The notes below the pieces were generated by a model. The model saw only the letters and a list, made by a program, of their open reading frames with translations. It was not told the origin of the DNA and ran no database searches. The position numbers and the translations under genes were made by a program. From Rhizobium leucaenae USDA 9039 (lineage in GTDB: Bacteria > Pseudomonadota > Alphaproteobacteria > Rhizobiales > Rhizobiaceae), in contig NZ_AUFB01000027.1 in NCBI RefSeq assembly GCF_000426285.1, positions 1 to 52,602 on the forward strand: DNA of 52,602 nucleotides. The letters run 5' to 3'. Positions 40,565-49,225 of the stretch are shown piece after piece. Within the stretch, counting starts at the first letter, position 1. Each line of letters starts with the position of its first letter.

Positions 40565-41230
40565 ATGACAGCAAAGAAGCCGTTCGGTCTGCCGTCCGTG
40601 AAACTCGTTCTGCTTGCCGCCGTCGCAGGGGTTATTGCCGGCGCGGCAGCGGTATACGTGAAGGAGGCGGGGTATGGCAATGGCGTTGGTGAAACGGCCT
40701 CATCCGGACAGTGCGAGACGGCAAAGGATCGCGCCGCGGCTTTGACACCCTTCACCAAGGGGCAGGTCGCCGCCATGACCGCGCCGCAGACGCCGATCTC
40801 GCTGACGAACGTAGCTTTCAAAGGCCCGGACGGACAGCCGCTGTCGGTCGGCAATTTCTCCGGCAAGACCCTGCTGCTCAATGTCTGGGCGACATGGTGC
40901 GTGCCGTGCCGTGAGGAAATGCCGGCGCTGAACGCGCTGCAGAAAAGCATGGGGAACGACAAGTTCGAGGTTGTCGCCGTCAATATCGACACGGGCGACG
41001 ACGAAAAGCCAAAGGCCTTCCGTACGGATTACGGTATCGACAAGCTCGGCTATTACCGTGACAGCACGATGGGCGTCTTCAACGCTCTGAAGAAGCAGGG
41101 CCTCGCCTTCGGGCTGCCGGTGACGCTGCTGGTCGACGGTAAGGGCTGCCTCATCTCGGCCATGAACGGACCGGCGGCCTGGGATAGCGACGATGCGAAG
41201 AATTTGGTGAAGGCAGCGGCGGGGATTTGA
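40565..41230 (+). CDS. tlpA: TlpA-family thiol:disulfide interchange protein
   Basis: A 221-residue membrane-anchored thioredoxin-fold protein. One N-terminal helix (about residues 12-32) precedes a periplasmic domain with the active site WATWCVPCREEMPALN and the cis-Pro in FGLPVTLLV. TlpA reduces periplasmic thiols, for instance during cytochrome oxidase copper-site maturation. An extra Cys pair (CETAK, and Cys in KGCLISA) may be structural. GGAG lies before the ATG. The argH-tlpA divergence is typical for rhizobia. Confidence 0.92.
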   Translation: MTAKKPFGLPSVKLVLLAAVAGVIAGAAAVYVKEAGYGNGVGETASSGQCETAKDRAAALTPFTKGQVAAMTAPQTPISLTNVAFKGPDGQPLSVGNFSGKTLLLNVWATWCVPCREEMPALNALQKSMGNDKFEVVAVNIDTGDDEKPKAFRTDYGIDKLGYYRDSTMGVFNALKKQGLAFGLPVTLLVDGKGCLISAMNGPAAWDSDDAKNLVKAAAGI

Positions 41231-41236
41231 GGATTA

Positions 41237-41370
41237 ACCTTCTCTCCAACGGAGAGAAGGACGCGCGTTAGCGCAGGTTGAGGGGCGTTGCACCGTAAGG
41301 CTCCGCGGAATGTGCCGCGCCACCCCCCTCATCCGACCCTTCGGGCCACCTTCTCCCCGCTGGGGAGAAG
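41237..41370. repeat. Rhizobial intergenic inverted-repeat element (copy 2)
   Basis: Begins ACCTTCTCTCC and ends in CTGGGGAGAAGG, with internal GGAGAGAAGGACGCGCGT, TAGCGCAGGTTGAGGGG and CCCCCTCATCCGACC. The element follows the same plan as the one at 27193-27378. It lies between convergent tlpA and hbdA and probably ends both transcripts. Confidence 0.8.
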
Positions 41371-41377
41371 GACAAAA

Positions 41378-42256
41378 TTATCGAGTCGGAACAGGCACTT
41401 CGCCACGGTAATCATAGAAGCCGCGGCCGGATTTGCGGCCGAGCCAGCCGGCTTCGACATATTTCACCAACAGCGGGCAGGGGCGGTATTTCGAATCCGC
41501 GAGGCCGTCGTGCAGCACCTGCATGATCGACAGGCAGGTGTCGAGGCCGATGAAATCGGCGAGCTGCAGGGGTCCCATCGGATGGTTGGCGCCGAGGCGC
41601 ATGGCGGTGTCGATGGCATCGACGGTGCCGACGCCTTCGTAAAGCGTATAGATCGCCTCGTTGATCATCGGCAGCAGGATGCGGTTGACGATGAAGGCCG
41701 GGAAATCTTCGGCGACCGTGATCGTCTTTTCCAGCGAGGTGACGTATTCCCTGGCGGCGGAGAAGGTCGATTCCTCGGTGGCGATGCCGCGCACCAGCTC
41801 GACCAGCTTCATCACCGGCACGGGGTTCATGAAGTGGATGCCCATGAAGCGTTCCGGCCGATCGGTCGCGGATGCGAGCCGCGTGATCGACAGCGAGGAG
41901 GTGTTGGTGGCGAGGATCGCCTCGGGCTTCAAGACCGGACAGACCTGAGCGTAAATCTTCCGCTTGACGCTTTCATCCTCAGTCGCCGCCTCGATGGCGA
42001 GATCGACATGGGCGAGGTCATTGAGATCGGAGGAACCGGTGATGCGTGACAACGCCACCTTGCGCTCCTCGTCGCTCATCTTGCCGGAAGCGACGTGGCG
42101 GGCAAGATTGCCGTTGATGGTGGCAAGGCCGCTCTCGATACGATCCTGCGACAGATCGTAAATGTGAACCTTGTAGCCTGCCAAGGCGGACACGTGAGCA
42201 ATACCGCAGCCCATCTGGCCCGCGCCGATAATACCGATCGTCTTCAGCGAACTCAT
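41378..42256 (-). CDS. hbdA: 3-hydroxybutyryl-CoA dehydrogenase
   Basis: A 292-residue enzyme with the Rossmann motif GIIGAGQMGCGIAHV, the catalytic His in GIHFMNPVPVMKLVEL and the C-terminal helical dimer domain with RLGANHPMGPLQLADFIGLDT. It converts acetoacetyl-CoA and 3-hydroxybutyryl-CoA, in butyrate, PHB or branched-chain pathways. It follows etfA in the same direction after a 139-bp gap holding two hairpins, so it may have its own promoter. Confidence 0.94.
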   Translation of the reverse strand: MSSLKTIGIIGAGQMGCGIAHVSALAGYKVHIYDLSQDRIESGLATINGNLARHVASGKMSDEERKVALSRITGSSDLNDLAHVDLAIEAATEDESVKRKIYAQVCPVLKPEAILATNTSSLSITRLASATDRPERFMGIHFMNPVPVMKLVELVRGIATEESTFSAAREYVTSLEKTITVAEDFPAFIVNRILLPMINEAIYTLYEGVGTVDAIDTAMRLGANHPMGPLQLADFIGLDTCLSIMQVLHDGLADSKYRPCPLLVKYVEAGWLGRKSGRGFYDYRGEVPVPTR

Positions 42257-42311
42257 TGCCAACTCCCCGGCGGCGCGTTCTTGAAGGCGCGCCATGCTTT
42301 CCATCATAAAT

Positions 42312-42388
42312 TTGCCGGACTATTTCTAGCCCGGCAAGATTGATAGCGCTATAAAGGACAATTTTCCAGTCTTTCGCAACTGCGAAAG
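42312..42388 (-). terminator. Two hairpins between etfA and hbdA
   Basis: CTTTCGCA/TGCGAAAG (42371-42388) lies just after the etfA stop, and TTGCCGG/CCGGCAA (42312-42337) lies further on, followed on the minus strand by ATTTAT. The first may be a partial terminator. Together they could uncouple hbdA from etfBA. Confidence 0.45.
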
Positions 42389-42395
42389 AGATCGA

Positions 42396-43334
42396 TCAGC
42401 GCGATGACAGCGCCTTTTCGAGTTCCGGCAGGGCCTCGAAGAGGTCGGCGACGAGACCGTAGTCGGCGATCTGGAAGATCGGCGCCTCCTCGTCCTTGTT
42501 GATGGCGACGATGACCTTCGAGTCCTTCATGCCGGCGAGATGCTGGATCGCACCGGAGATGCCGCAGGCGATATAGAGCTGCGGCGCCACCACTTTGCCG
42601 GTCTGGCCCACCTGCCAGTCATTCGGCGCATAGCCGGCATCGACGGCCGCACGAGAGGCGCCAACGGCTGCCCCGAGCTTATCGGCAACCGGCAGGATGA
42701 CTTCCTTGAACTTCTCCGCCGAACCGAGGGCCCGACCACCTGAGATGATGATCTTGGCCGAGGTCAGTTCCGGACGATCGGAGGTCGACAGCGCATCGGC
42801 GACGAAGCTCGACAGACCGGGATTGGCGACCGCCGCGATTGCTTCGACGGTGGCCGAACCACCTTCTGCGGCGGAAGCGAACGAGGCGGTGCGCACGGTG
42901 ATCACCTTCTTGGCATCGCTTGCCTGCACCGTCTGGATGGCATTGCCGGCATAGATCGGCCGCTTGAAGGTGTCTGACGAAACCACCTCGATGATTTCCG
43001 AGACCTGGGCGACATCGAGGAGAGCTGCCACACGCGGCATGACGTTCTTGCCGACCGAAGTGGCAGCCGTCAGGATGGTGTCGTAGCCTGCCGCCAGCGA
43101 GACGATGAGGTCGGCCAGCGGTTCGGCGAGATTGTTGGCAAGCTCGTCGCTTTCGGCCAGCAGCACCTTGGAGACGCCGGCAAGCTTGGCGGCGGCATCG
43201 GCCGCAGCCTTGGCGGCTTTGCCGGCAACCAGCACATGGATATCGCCGCCGATCTGAGTGGCAGCCGTCAGTGCCTTGGCGGTCTGGTCGGAAAGATGGG
43301 CATTGTCGTGGTCAGCCAGAAGAAGAATGGCCAT
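42396..43334 (-). CDS. etfA: Electron transfer flavoprotein subunit alpha
   Basis: A 312-residue ETF alpha subunit with the C-terminal FAD-binding segment: GRALGSAEKFKE, GQTGKVVAPQLYIACGISG, AIQHLAGMKDSKVIVAINKD and the end APIFQIADYGLVADLFEALP. It moves electrons from acyl-CoA dehydrogenases to ETF:ubiquinone oxidoreductase. It follows etfB by 23 bp. Confidence 0.97.
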   Translation of the reverse strand: MAILLLADHDNAHLSDQTAKALTAATQIGGDIHVLVAGKAAKAAADAAAKLAGVSKVLLAESDELANNLAEPLADLIVSLAAGYDTILTAATSVGKNVMPRVAALLDVAQVSEIIEVVSSDTFKRPIYAGNAIQTVQASDAKKVITVRTASFASAAEGGSATVEAIAAVANPGLSSFVADALSTSDRPELTSAKIIISGGRALGSAEKFKEVILPVADKLGAAVGASRAAVDAGYAPNDWQVGQTGKVVAPQLYIACGISGAIQHLAGMKDSKVIVAINKDEEAPIFQIADYGLVADLFEALPELEKALSSR

Positions 43335-43357
43335 GGTGAAGTTCTCCCTTTCTATCC

Positions 43358-44107
43358 TCAGAGCACGCCGGCTTCGGTCTTCAGCTTCTCGACCAGCTCG
43401 GCGACCGACTTGACCTTGACGCCTGCCTTGCGGCCGGACGGCTCTTCGGTCTTCAGCACCTTCAGCCGCGGTGTCGTATCGACGCCGAAATCGGCAGGAG
43501 CCTTCTTGTCGAGCGGCTTCTTCTTCGCCTTCATGATGTTCGGCAGCGAGGCGTAACGCGGCTCGTTGAGGCGAAGATCCGTGGTCACCACCGCCGGCAG
43601 CTTGACCTCGATCGTCTGCAGGCCGCCGTCGACCTCGCGGGTCACCTGGGCTTTTCCGTCGCCGATCTCGATCTTCGAGGCGAAGGTCGCCTGCGCCGAA
43701 CCCAGGAGGGCGGCCAGCATCTGGCCGGTCTGGTTGCTGTCATCGTCGATCGCCTGCTTGCCGACGATGATCAGACCGGGCTGTTCGGCATCGGCAACCC
43801 CTTTGAGGATCTTCGCCACCGCCAGCGGCTCGACCTGATCGTCGGTCTCGACGAGGATGGCGCGGTCCGCGCCCATGGCAAGGGCGGTGCGCAGCGTCTC
43901 CTCGGCCTTGGCCGGTCCGATCGACACCACCACCACTTCCTCGGCCTTGCCGGCCTCCTTCAGCCGCAGTGCTTCTTCGACCGAAATCTCGTCGAACGGG
44001 TTCATCGACATCTTCACATTCGCAAGCTCGACGCCTGAACCATCCGGCTTCACCCGGATCTTCACGTTGTAATCAACCACCCGCTTCACGGGGACGAGAA
44101 TCTTCAT
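43358..44107 (-). CDS. etfB: Electron transfer flavoprotein subunit beta
   Basis: A 249-residue ETF beta subunit opening MKILVPVKRVVDYNVKIRVK, with the AMP-binding region LIIVGKQAIDDDSNQTGQMLAALL and the recognition loop VDGGLQTIEVKLPAVVTTDLRLNEPRYASLPNIMKAKKKPL. It forms the ETF heterodimer with EtfA. The 197-bp leader contains a palindrome candidate for a MerR-type regulator. Confidence 0.97.
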   Translation of the reverse strand: MKILVPVKRVVDYNVKIRVKPDGSGVELANVKMSMNPFDEISVEEALRLKEAGKAEEVVVVSIGPAKAEETLRTALAMGADRAILVETDDQVEPLAVAKILKGVADAEQPGLIIVGKQAIDDDSNQTGQMLAALLGSAQATFASKIEIGDGKAQVTREVDGGLQTIEVKLPAVVTTDLRLNEPRYASLPNIMKAKKKPLDKKAPADFGVDTTPRLKVLKTEEPSGRKAGVKVKSVAELVEKLKTEAGVL

Positions 44108-44253
44108 GGAATCCTTCCTTCAACACTGCGCCCAAAGAACATGGCCTGTTCAGCGCCATTCCGTTTGTCGAATGGCGACATGGATACGCGTTTTTTCCCC
44201 AATTACAACGCTTGCATGGCGCAGAACGGCAAATCGGCTTAGGGACATAAATA

Positions 44254-44272
44254 ACGCTTACGTCAACGTCAA
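44254..44272 (-). promoter_or_regulatory. Candidate regulator site upstream of etfB
   Basis: On the minus strand TTGACGTTGACGTAAGCGT: an ACGT-centred repeat with imperfect dyad symmetry, about 150 bp before the etfB start. It resembles sites of LiuR-type MerR regulators of branched-chain amino acid catabolism, whose regulons often include etfAB. Similarity is from memory of the motif form; binding is inference. Confidence 0.4.
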
Positions 44273-44304
44273 TATGGGTTGCTGACAAACATGGTTTGCC
44301 TCAC

Positions 44305-44883
44305 CTACCGATTCTTCCCCGGAACCCACAGCACATCGGCGCGCCCCTGATCATTCGCATGACGTGCGGCGACGAACAGGAAATCCGAGAGGCGGTTTAT
44401 GTATTTCAAAGCCGCGGGGCTGACGCGTTCGCCTTTGCTGCGCGAAAGCGCCACCATCAGCCGCTCGGCGCGCCGCGCGATGGTGCGGGCGAGGTGCAGA
44501 TGCGCCGAGGCGGGGCTGCCGGCAGGCAGGATGAAGGATTTCAGCGGTTCGAGACCGGCATTGAGCGTGTCGATATCCTGTTCGATACGTTCGACCTGGC
44601 TATCGATGATGCGCAGCGGCTCATAGGAGAGCGGTTCGTCCGTTTCGGGCGTCGAGAGATCGGCGCCGAGATCGAAAAGGTCGTTCTGGATGCGCATCAG
44701 CATGGCATCGAGTTCAGGCATATCGATGGTGTGCAGCCTGACTACTCCGATAATGGAGTTGGTTTCGTCGATCGTGCCATAGGCTTCGACGCGCAGATCG
44801 TGCTTCAGCCGGCGGGGGCCGGCGACGAGGCCAGTGGTGCCGTCATCGCCGGTCTTGGTGTAGATCTTGTTGAGCTTGACCAT
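44305..44883 (-). CDS. Cob(I)alamin adenosyltransferase, PduO type
   Basis: A 192-residue ATP:corrinoid adenosyltransferase with the N-terminal ATP motif KIYTKTGDDGTTGLV, DLRVEAYGTIDETNSIIG, and the helical bundle signature FILPAGSPASAHLHLARTIARRAER with NRLSDFLFVAARHAN. It attaches the adenosyl group to cobalamin. It is on the minus strand behind the HIG1-like gene by 13 bp, likely in one operon. It complements cobS/cobT at 14-17 kb. Confidence 0.94.
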   Translation of the reverse strand: MVKLNKIYTKTGDDGTTGLVAGPRRLKHDLRVEAYGTIDETNSIIGVVRLHTIDMPELDAMLMRIQNDLFDLGADLSTPETDEPLSYEPLRIIDSQVERIEQDIDTLNAGLEPLKSFILPAGSPASAHLHLARTIARRAERLMVALSRSKGERVSPAALKYINRLSDFLFVAARHANDQGRADVLWVPGKNR

Positions 44884-44896
44884 GGTGATCCCGCCG

Positions 44897-45100
44897 TCAG
44901 GTCGGACGGCCGCCGCCAGTCAGCCACAGCGTCAGCATGATCAGGATGACCGCGATTGCCTGCAGCAGCACGCGGAGCTGCATCAGCCGGTTGGAAAGAT
45001 TTGGATTGTCGCCCTTCATCATGTTGAACAGGCCGCGAATGAGGACGATCACGACCAGGCCCATAAGGATGATGGCGGCGATATAGGTAACGGTAGACAT
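44897..45100 (-). CDS. Twin-transmembrane (HIG1-domain-like) protein
   Basis: A 67-residue protein with two hydrophobic helices (about 5-27 and 43-61) around a loop MMKGDNPNLSNRLMQLRV, the typical HIG1 domain form found in mitochondria and alphaproteobacteria. Eukaryotic HIG1 proteins support respiratory complexes; the bacterial role is unclear. Located between the SDR gene (19 bp upstream) and the adenosyltransferase gene. Confidence 0.85.
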   Translation of the reverse strand: MSTVTYIAAIILMGLVVIVLIRGLFNMMKGDNPNLSNRLMQLRVLLQAIAVILIMLTLWLTGGGRPT

Positions 45101-45119
45101 TGCTTCGGGCCTTCGTCGT

Positions 45120-45953
45120 TCAATCCAACCGGCGCATCAGACGATAGAAAAGGTTAGCCGGCAACAGCCTTTTCAAAAGAACCCCCTGTTTTGCAGGCGT
45201 GGTCACAACGTAATGCGGGCGCGGATTTCTGGCGTTCAGCGCGGATTTTAACACGTCATAGACCGCTTCGGGTCCCAATTTGTGCCTGTTGACCGGGCCT
45301 GTGCCATTCAGCCGCGCCAATTGCCGCCGGTATTCGACCGCATGGGCCGAATGTTCGAGATCGATATGCTCCTCGATCTTGGCGAGCGCATTAGCGGTGA
45401 AGCGCGAGGCGATCGGGCCGGGCTCGATCAGGCTGACATGGATGCCGCTATCCTGCAGCTCCATTCTGAGGGTGATCGTCAGGCCCTCCAGGGCGAATTT
45501 CGAAGCGGTGTAGGCGCCGCGGAAGCGATAGGGAACCAGGCCGAGAATGGAGGATACGTTGACGATGCGGCCTTGGCCCTGCCTGCGCATCAGCGGGATG
45601 ACCTGCCGCGTCAGCTCATGCCAGCCGAAGAAATTCGTCTCGAACTGTTCGCGAAGCACATCCGTGGAAAGATCCTCGACCGCCCCGGGCTGGCCATAGG
45701 CGCCGTTGTTGAACAGGGCATCGATGCGGCCGCCGGTCCGTTCGCGCACGGTTGCCACCAATGCGGAGATCGTTTCCGGCCGGGTGTAATCCATCAGCAG
45801 CACTTCGATCCCATCGGCTTCGAGGGAAGCACGATCCGCCTCCTTGCGCACGGTCGCGAAAACGCGCCAGCCATCGGCCTTCAATGCCCGGGTGCAGAAA
45901 GCGCCGATGCCGGAAGAGCAACCCGTTGCGATGATAGTGCGTTGATCTGCCAT
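45120..45953 (-). CDS. Short-chain dehydrogenase/reductase
   Basis: A 277-residue classical SDR: cofactor motif ATGCSSGIGAFC, NNGAYG, Ser in VSSILG and the catalytic YxxxK in YTASKFALEGL. A C-terminal extension with basic residues (ALNARNPRPHYVVTTPAKQG) is common in this subgroup. The substrate is unknown. It heads the minus-strand run SDR-HIG1-adenosyltransferase. Start MADQRTIIATG at 45953 has CAGGAA upstream. Confidence 0.88.
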   Translation of the reverse strand: MADQRTIIATGCSSGIGAFCTRALKADGWRVFATVRKEADRASLEADGIEVLLMDYTRPETISALVATVRERTGGRIDALFNNGAYGQPGAVEDLSTDVLREQFETNFFGWHELTRQVIPLMRRQGQGRIVNVSSILGLVPYRFRGAYTASKFALEGLTITLRMELQDSGIHVSLIEPGPIASRFTANALAKIEEHIDLEHSAHAVEYRRQLARLNGTGPVNRHKLGPEAVYDVLKSALNARNPRPHYVVTTPAKQGVLLKRLLPANLFYRLMRRLD

Positions 45954-46051
45954 GGAATGATTCCTGTACAAACGGGGAGACGTTTCCCATATTCAAGAAC
46001 CCGACACAATCGACAACCGGCGGACGAGAACCGGGCTCAAGCGGAGATGGA

Positions 46052-46984
46052 ATGCCGACATTCGTTCGTACGCTCTATAGGGTCGTCTACGACGCGGTGT
46101 TTCATTTCGTCGAGGACGATGGTTTTGCGATGGCAAGCCATGTGGCGCTCTCGACGCTGCTGGCCGTCTTTCCGTTTCTGATCTTCGGCACTGCGCTTGC
46201 GAGCTTCCTCGGCGCCAGCGAGTTTTCCTCGACAGCGGTGCATCTGATTTTCGATACTTGGCCGGAAGCGATCGCCAAGCCATTGGCGGATCAGGTGGTG
46301 CAGGTCCTAACCATTCCGCGCGGCGGACTGCTGACCATCTCCGTCCTGGCCGCGGCCTATTTTGCATCCAACGGCGTCGAGGCACTGCGCATCTCGCTCA
46401 ACCGCGCCTACCGCGTGCCGGAAAACCGGCCTTGGTATTTCAACCGTCTTGCGAGCCTCGGCTATGTGCTGATGGCGGTTTTGATCTTTGCCCTTCTCAG
46501 CATCATGCTGGTCGCTGTGCCGCTGGTGCTGAATTATACGCGGGAGTGGGTGCCGCGGCTTGCCGATTTTCTGAATGTGGTTTTCAGTTGGCGTATCTAC
46601 GGCACCGTCTTCCTGCTGCTCGCCGGACTGCTGATCCTGCATCTGTGGCTGGCGGCCGGCCGGCGGCGGCTGTTCGATGTCATCCCCGGCGTGTTCCTGA
46701 CATTGCTCTGCTGGTCGCTTGGCGCATTGATCTTCGCCTATTACCTCGCAACCTTCGCCAATTACACGGCCACCTATGCCGGCCTTGCCTCGGTGATGAT
46801 CGTGCTCGTCTTCCTCTACATGCTGGCGGTGATCTTCATCCTTGGCGCGGAGTTCAATGCGGCGCTGATGAAATTCAAGGTGCGGCGCATGCTCTTCGGC
46901 AGGGGAGCGGGCACTCCTGAAGCTTATAGACAAGACGCAGACAAACAATCAGAGGCCGAGGCGGCGACGAAGCTCCGCCGGTGA
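46052..46984 (+). CDS. YihY/BrkB-family inner-membrane protein
   Basis: A 310-residue protein with about six helices: ASHVALSTLLAVFPFLIFG, the GGLLTISVLAAAYFASNGVEALRISLNRAYRV region typical for YihY, and later membrane spans ending LYMLAVIFILGAEFNAALM. It was formerly called ribonuclease BN by error; the function is unknown. The C-terminus is soluble, acidic and polar (TPEAYRQDADKQSEAEAATK). Its last 36 bp overlap the convergent gluQRS gene. Confidence 0.88.
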   Translation: MPTFVRTLYRVVYDAVFHFVEDDGFAMASHVALSTLLAVFPFLIFGTALASFLGASEFSSTAVHLIFDTWPEAIAKPLADQVVQVLTIPRGGLLTISVLAAAYFASNGVEALRISLNRAYRVPENRPWYFNRLASLGYVLMAVLIFALLSIMLVAVPLVLNYTREWVPRLADFLNVVFSWRIYGTVFLLLAGLLILHLWLAAGRRRLFDVIPGVFLTLLCWSLGALIFAYYLATFANYTATYAGLASVMIVLVFLYMLAVIFILGAEFNAALMKFKVRRMLFGRGAGTPEAYRQDADKQSEAEAATKLRR

Positions 46985-47830
46985 CCAGCCCTGCCGGCGC
47001 CATTCGGCAATGCCGGTATCGCGCTCGCTCTTCGAGAGCTTCTTGCCGTCTTCGCCGAGAATGAGCCGGTGATGATGGTAAAGCGGCTGCGGCAAATCAA
47101 GCAGGGCCTGCAGCAGGCGGTGGACAGAGGTGGCATGAAAGAGGTCGAGACCCCGAACGACATGGGTGACGCCCTGCGCCGCATCGTCGACGACCACGGA
47201 GAGATGATAGCTTGACGGCGCATCGGAGCGCGACAGCACGACATCGCCCCAGGCGGCGGGATTGGCAAGGATATCGCCCCTCTCGCCATCGCCGCTTTCC
47301 TGCCAATGCAGCGGCCTCCCGACCACAGCGATAGCCTGTTCCATGTCGAGCCGCCAGGCGTGTTTCAGGCCGGCATCGAGCAAGCGCTTTCTTTCCGTCT
47401 CGTTGCGCAGGCGATCGTCGGGCGGATAGAGCGGCGTGCCGTCGGGATCTCGCGGCCACGGGCTGCCGCTGGCAACGCCTGCCGCGACCCGCGCCTTCAC
47501 TTCGCCGCGCGTCAGAAAAGCGGGGTAGACGAGGTCGCGGGCGATGAGCGACTGCAGGGCGTCTTGATAGGCAGGGAGGTGTTCGGACTGCCGGCGCACC
47601 GGTTTTTCCCAGGAGAGACCCAGCCAGGCGAGATCGGTAAATATGCCCGCTTCGAATTCGGGTGTGCAGCGGGCCTGATCTATGTCTTCGATGCGCAGCA
47701 GGAAACGGCCGCCGGCCTCGTTCGCCATGTCGTGATTGAGGATCGCCGACAGCGCATGGCCGAGATGCAACGGGCCATTCGGGCTCGGCGCGAAACGGAA
47801 TATCGGCTTTTGACGGGGAATCGCGTTCAT
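46949..47830 (-). CDS. gluQRS: Glutamyl-Q tRNA(Asp) synthetase
   Basis: A 293-residue truncated glutamyl-tRNA synthetase-like enzyme without an anticodon-binding domain. HIGH-like motif PNGPLHLGHALS and KMSKS-like KKLSKSERD are present. It attaches glutamate to the queuosine base of tRNA(Asp). The zinc-binding cysteines of the E. coli protein are replaced (YPAFLTRGEV), as happens in other alphaproteobacteria. The start MNAIPRQKPIFRFAPSPNG is at 47830; the alkA start is 43 bp away on the other strand. Confidence 0.92.
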   Translation of the reverse strand: MNAIPRQKPIFRFAPSPNGPLHLGHALSAILNHDMANEAGGRFLLRIEDIDQARCTPEFEAGIFTDLAWLGLSWEKPVRRQSEHLPAYQDALQSLIARDLVYPAFLTRGEVKARVAAGVASGSPWPRDPDGTPLYPPDDRLRNETERKRLLDAGLKHAWRLDMEQAIAVVGRPLHWQESGDGERGDILANPAAWGDVVLSRSDAPSSYHLSVVVDDAAQGVTHVVRGLDLFHATSVHRLLQALLDLPQPLYHHHRLILGEDGKKLSKSERDTGIAEWRRQGWSPAELRRRLGL

Positions 47831-47873
47831 GCTTTCTTCTGCCACGAATTTTAATCCCGCACTACGAGACGCC

Positions 47874-48518
47874 ATGCACATCATCCGCGGCGAAGACGAT
47901 ATCAGGGAAGGGCTGGCGGCGCTGGTCGAGCTCGATCCGCGCCTGCGGCAGATTGTCTCCGAGGCCGGACCCGTACCGCTGCGCCTGCGCGAGCCCGGCT
48001 TCGAGGGGCTTGCCCATATTATCGTTTCGCAGGTCGTGTCGCGGGCGAGCGCCGATGCGATCTGGGGGAAGATAATTGCGGGGATGGGTCAGGTAACCGC
48101 CGAGGCCTATGCCGGGCTGGAACCGGATGCCTGGCGCGGCTTCGGCCTGTCGAGGATCAAGGCGGATACCTTGCAGCGCGTTGCCGACGCCGTGGTCAGT
48201 GGCCGCCTCGAGCTTCAGTCGCTCAGTGCCGAAAGCCCGGAAAAGGCGCTTTCCGAGCTGACCGCCATCAAGGGAATCGGTCCGTGGACGGCGGAGGTCT
48301 ATCTGATGTTCTGCGGTGGTCACGCAGATGTGTTCCCGGTCGGCGACGTCGCCTTGCAGGCGGCTGTCGGCATGGCGTTTGGGCATGAGGTCAGGCCCTT
48401 GCCCAAGGCTTTGGCCCGGGAAGCGGCGGCTTGGATGCCCTGGCGCTCGGTCGCGGCCCGGCTTTTCTGGGCCTATTATGCCGTCAAGACCCGGCGCGAG
48501 GCGCTGCCCATCGATTGA
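47874..48518 (+). CDS. alkA: DNA-3-methyladenine glycosylase II
   Basis: A 214-residue helix-hairpin-helix glycosylase. The HhH motif is AIKGIGPWTAEVYLMF and the catalytic Asp lies in ADVFPVGDVALQ. It removes alkylated bases. It lacks the N-terminal AlkA domain of E. coli, giving the short form common in rhizobia. ATG at 47874 (MHIIRGEDDIREGL). Divergent from gluQRS. Confidence 0.9.
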   Translation: MHIIRGEDDIREGLAALVELDPRLRQIVSEAGPVPLRLREPGFEGLAHIIVSQVVSRASADAIWGKIIAGMGQVTAEAYAGLEPDAWRGFGLSRIKADTLQRVADAVVSGRLELQSLSAESPEKALSELTAIKGIGPWTAEVYLMFCGGHADVFPVGDVALQAAVGMAFGHEVRPLPKALAREAAAWMPWRSVAARLFWAYYAVKTRREALPID

Positions 48519-48629
48519 TTAGCCCGTCTCGTCGATTCGCCGCTATGCACTGAATTTATTGGACTTCACAATCCTGTAACAACCGGCCTAATATACAGAT
48601 GCAGATGCCGAATCGATCAGGAGGGTTCC

Positions 48630-49187
48630 TTGACGATTGCAGTCTCACCGCAGTCCTTGCCAGCGCTCGTGTTGAACGCTGACTATCGGCCGCTGAGTTA
48701 TTACCCCTTGTCGCTCTGGTCCTGGCAGGACGCGATCAAGGCGGTCTTCCTTGACCGTGTGAATATCATTGCTGAATACGATCAGTCCGTATCGTCGCCC
48801 AGCTTCTCGATGCGGCTGCCAAGCGTCGTCTGCCTCAAGACCTACGTCCAGCCCTCCCGTAACCCTGCCTTCACGCGGTTCAACGTCTTCCTGCGCGACC
48901 GGTTCGAATGCCAATATTGTGGTAATCATGACGATCTGACCTTCGACCACGTCATCCCGCGCGCCCATGGCGGCGAGACGACCTGGGAAAATGTCGTCGC
49001 GGCCTGTTCGCCCTGCAACCTGCGCAAGGGCAGCAAGCTGCCGAAGCAGGCGGGCATGTTCCCGGCGCAGAAGCCCTATCAGCCGACCGTGCAGGACCTG
49101 CACAACAACGGCCGCCTGTTTCCGCCGAACTATCTGCACGATAGCTGGCTCGACTATCTCTACTGGGATACGGAACTGCAGCCGTAG
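48630..49187 (+). CDS. HNH endonuclease-family protein
   Basis: A 185-residue protein with the HNH domain FECQYCGNHDDLTFDHVIPR, HGGETTWENVVAACSPCNLRKG: two CxxC pairs for structural zinc and the DHVIPR catalytic His. The N-terminal part (ALVLNADYRPLSYYPLSLWSW) is characteristic of a single-copy conserved subfamily found in many alphaproteobacteria, probably a housekeeping nuclease rather than a mobile one. Starts with TTG at 48630 after AGGAGGG. An upstream TTCACA/TAATAT pair, 18 bp apart (about 48566-48595), is a possible promoter. Confidence 0.88.
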   Translation: MTIAVSPQSLPALVLNADYRPLSYYPLSLWSWQDAIKAVFLDRVNIIAEYDQSVSSPSFSMRLPSVVCLKTYVQPSRNPAFTRFNVFLRDRFECQYCGNHDDLTFDHVIPRAHGGETTWENVVAACSPCNLRKGSKLPKQAGMFPAQKPYQPTVQDLHNNGRLFPPNYLHDSWLDYLYWDTELQP

Positions 49188-49225
49188 GATTGATTTTTGG
49201 CGATTGAGTTTGCGGAGAGTGCGGC

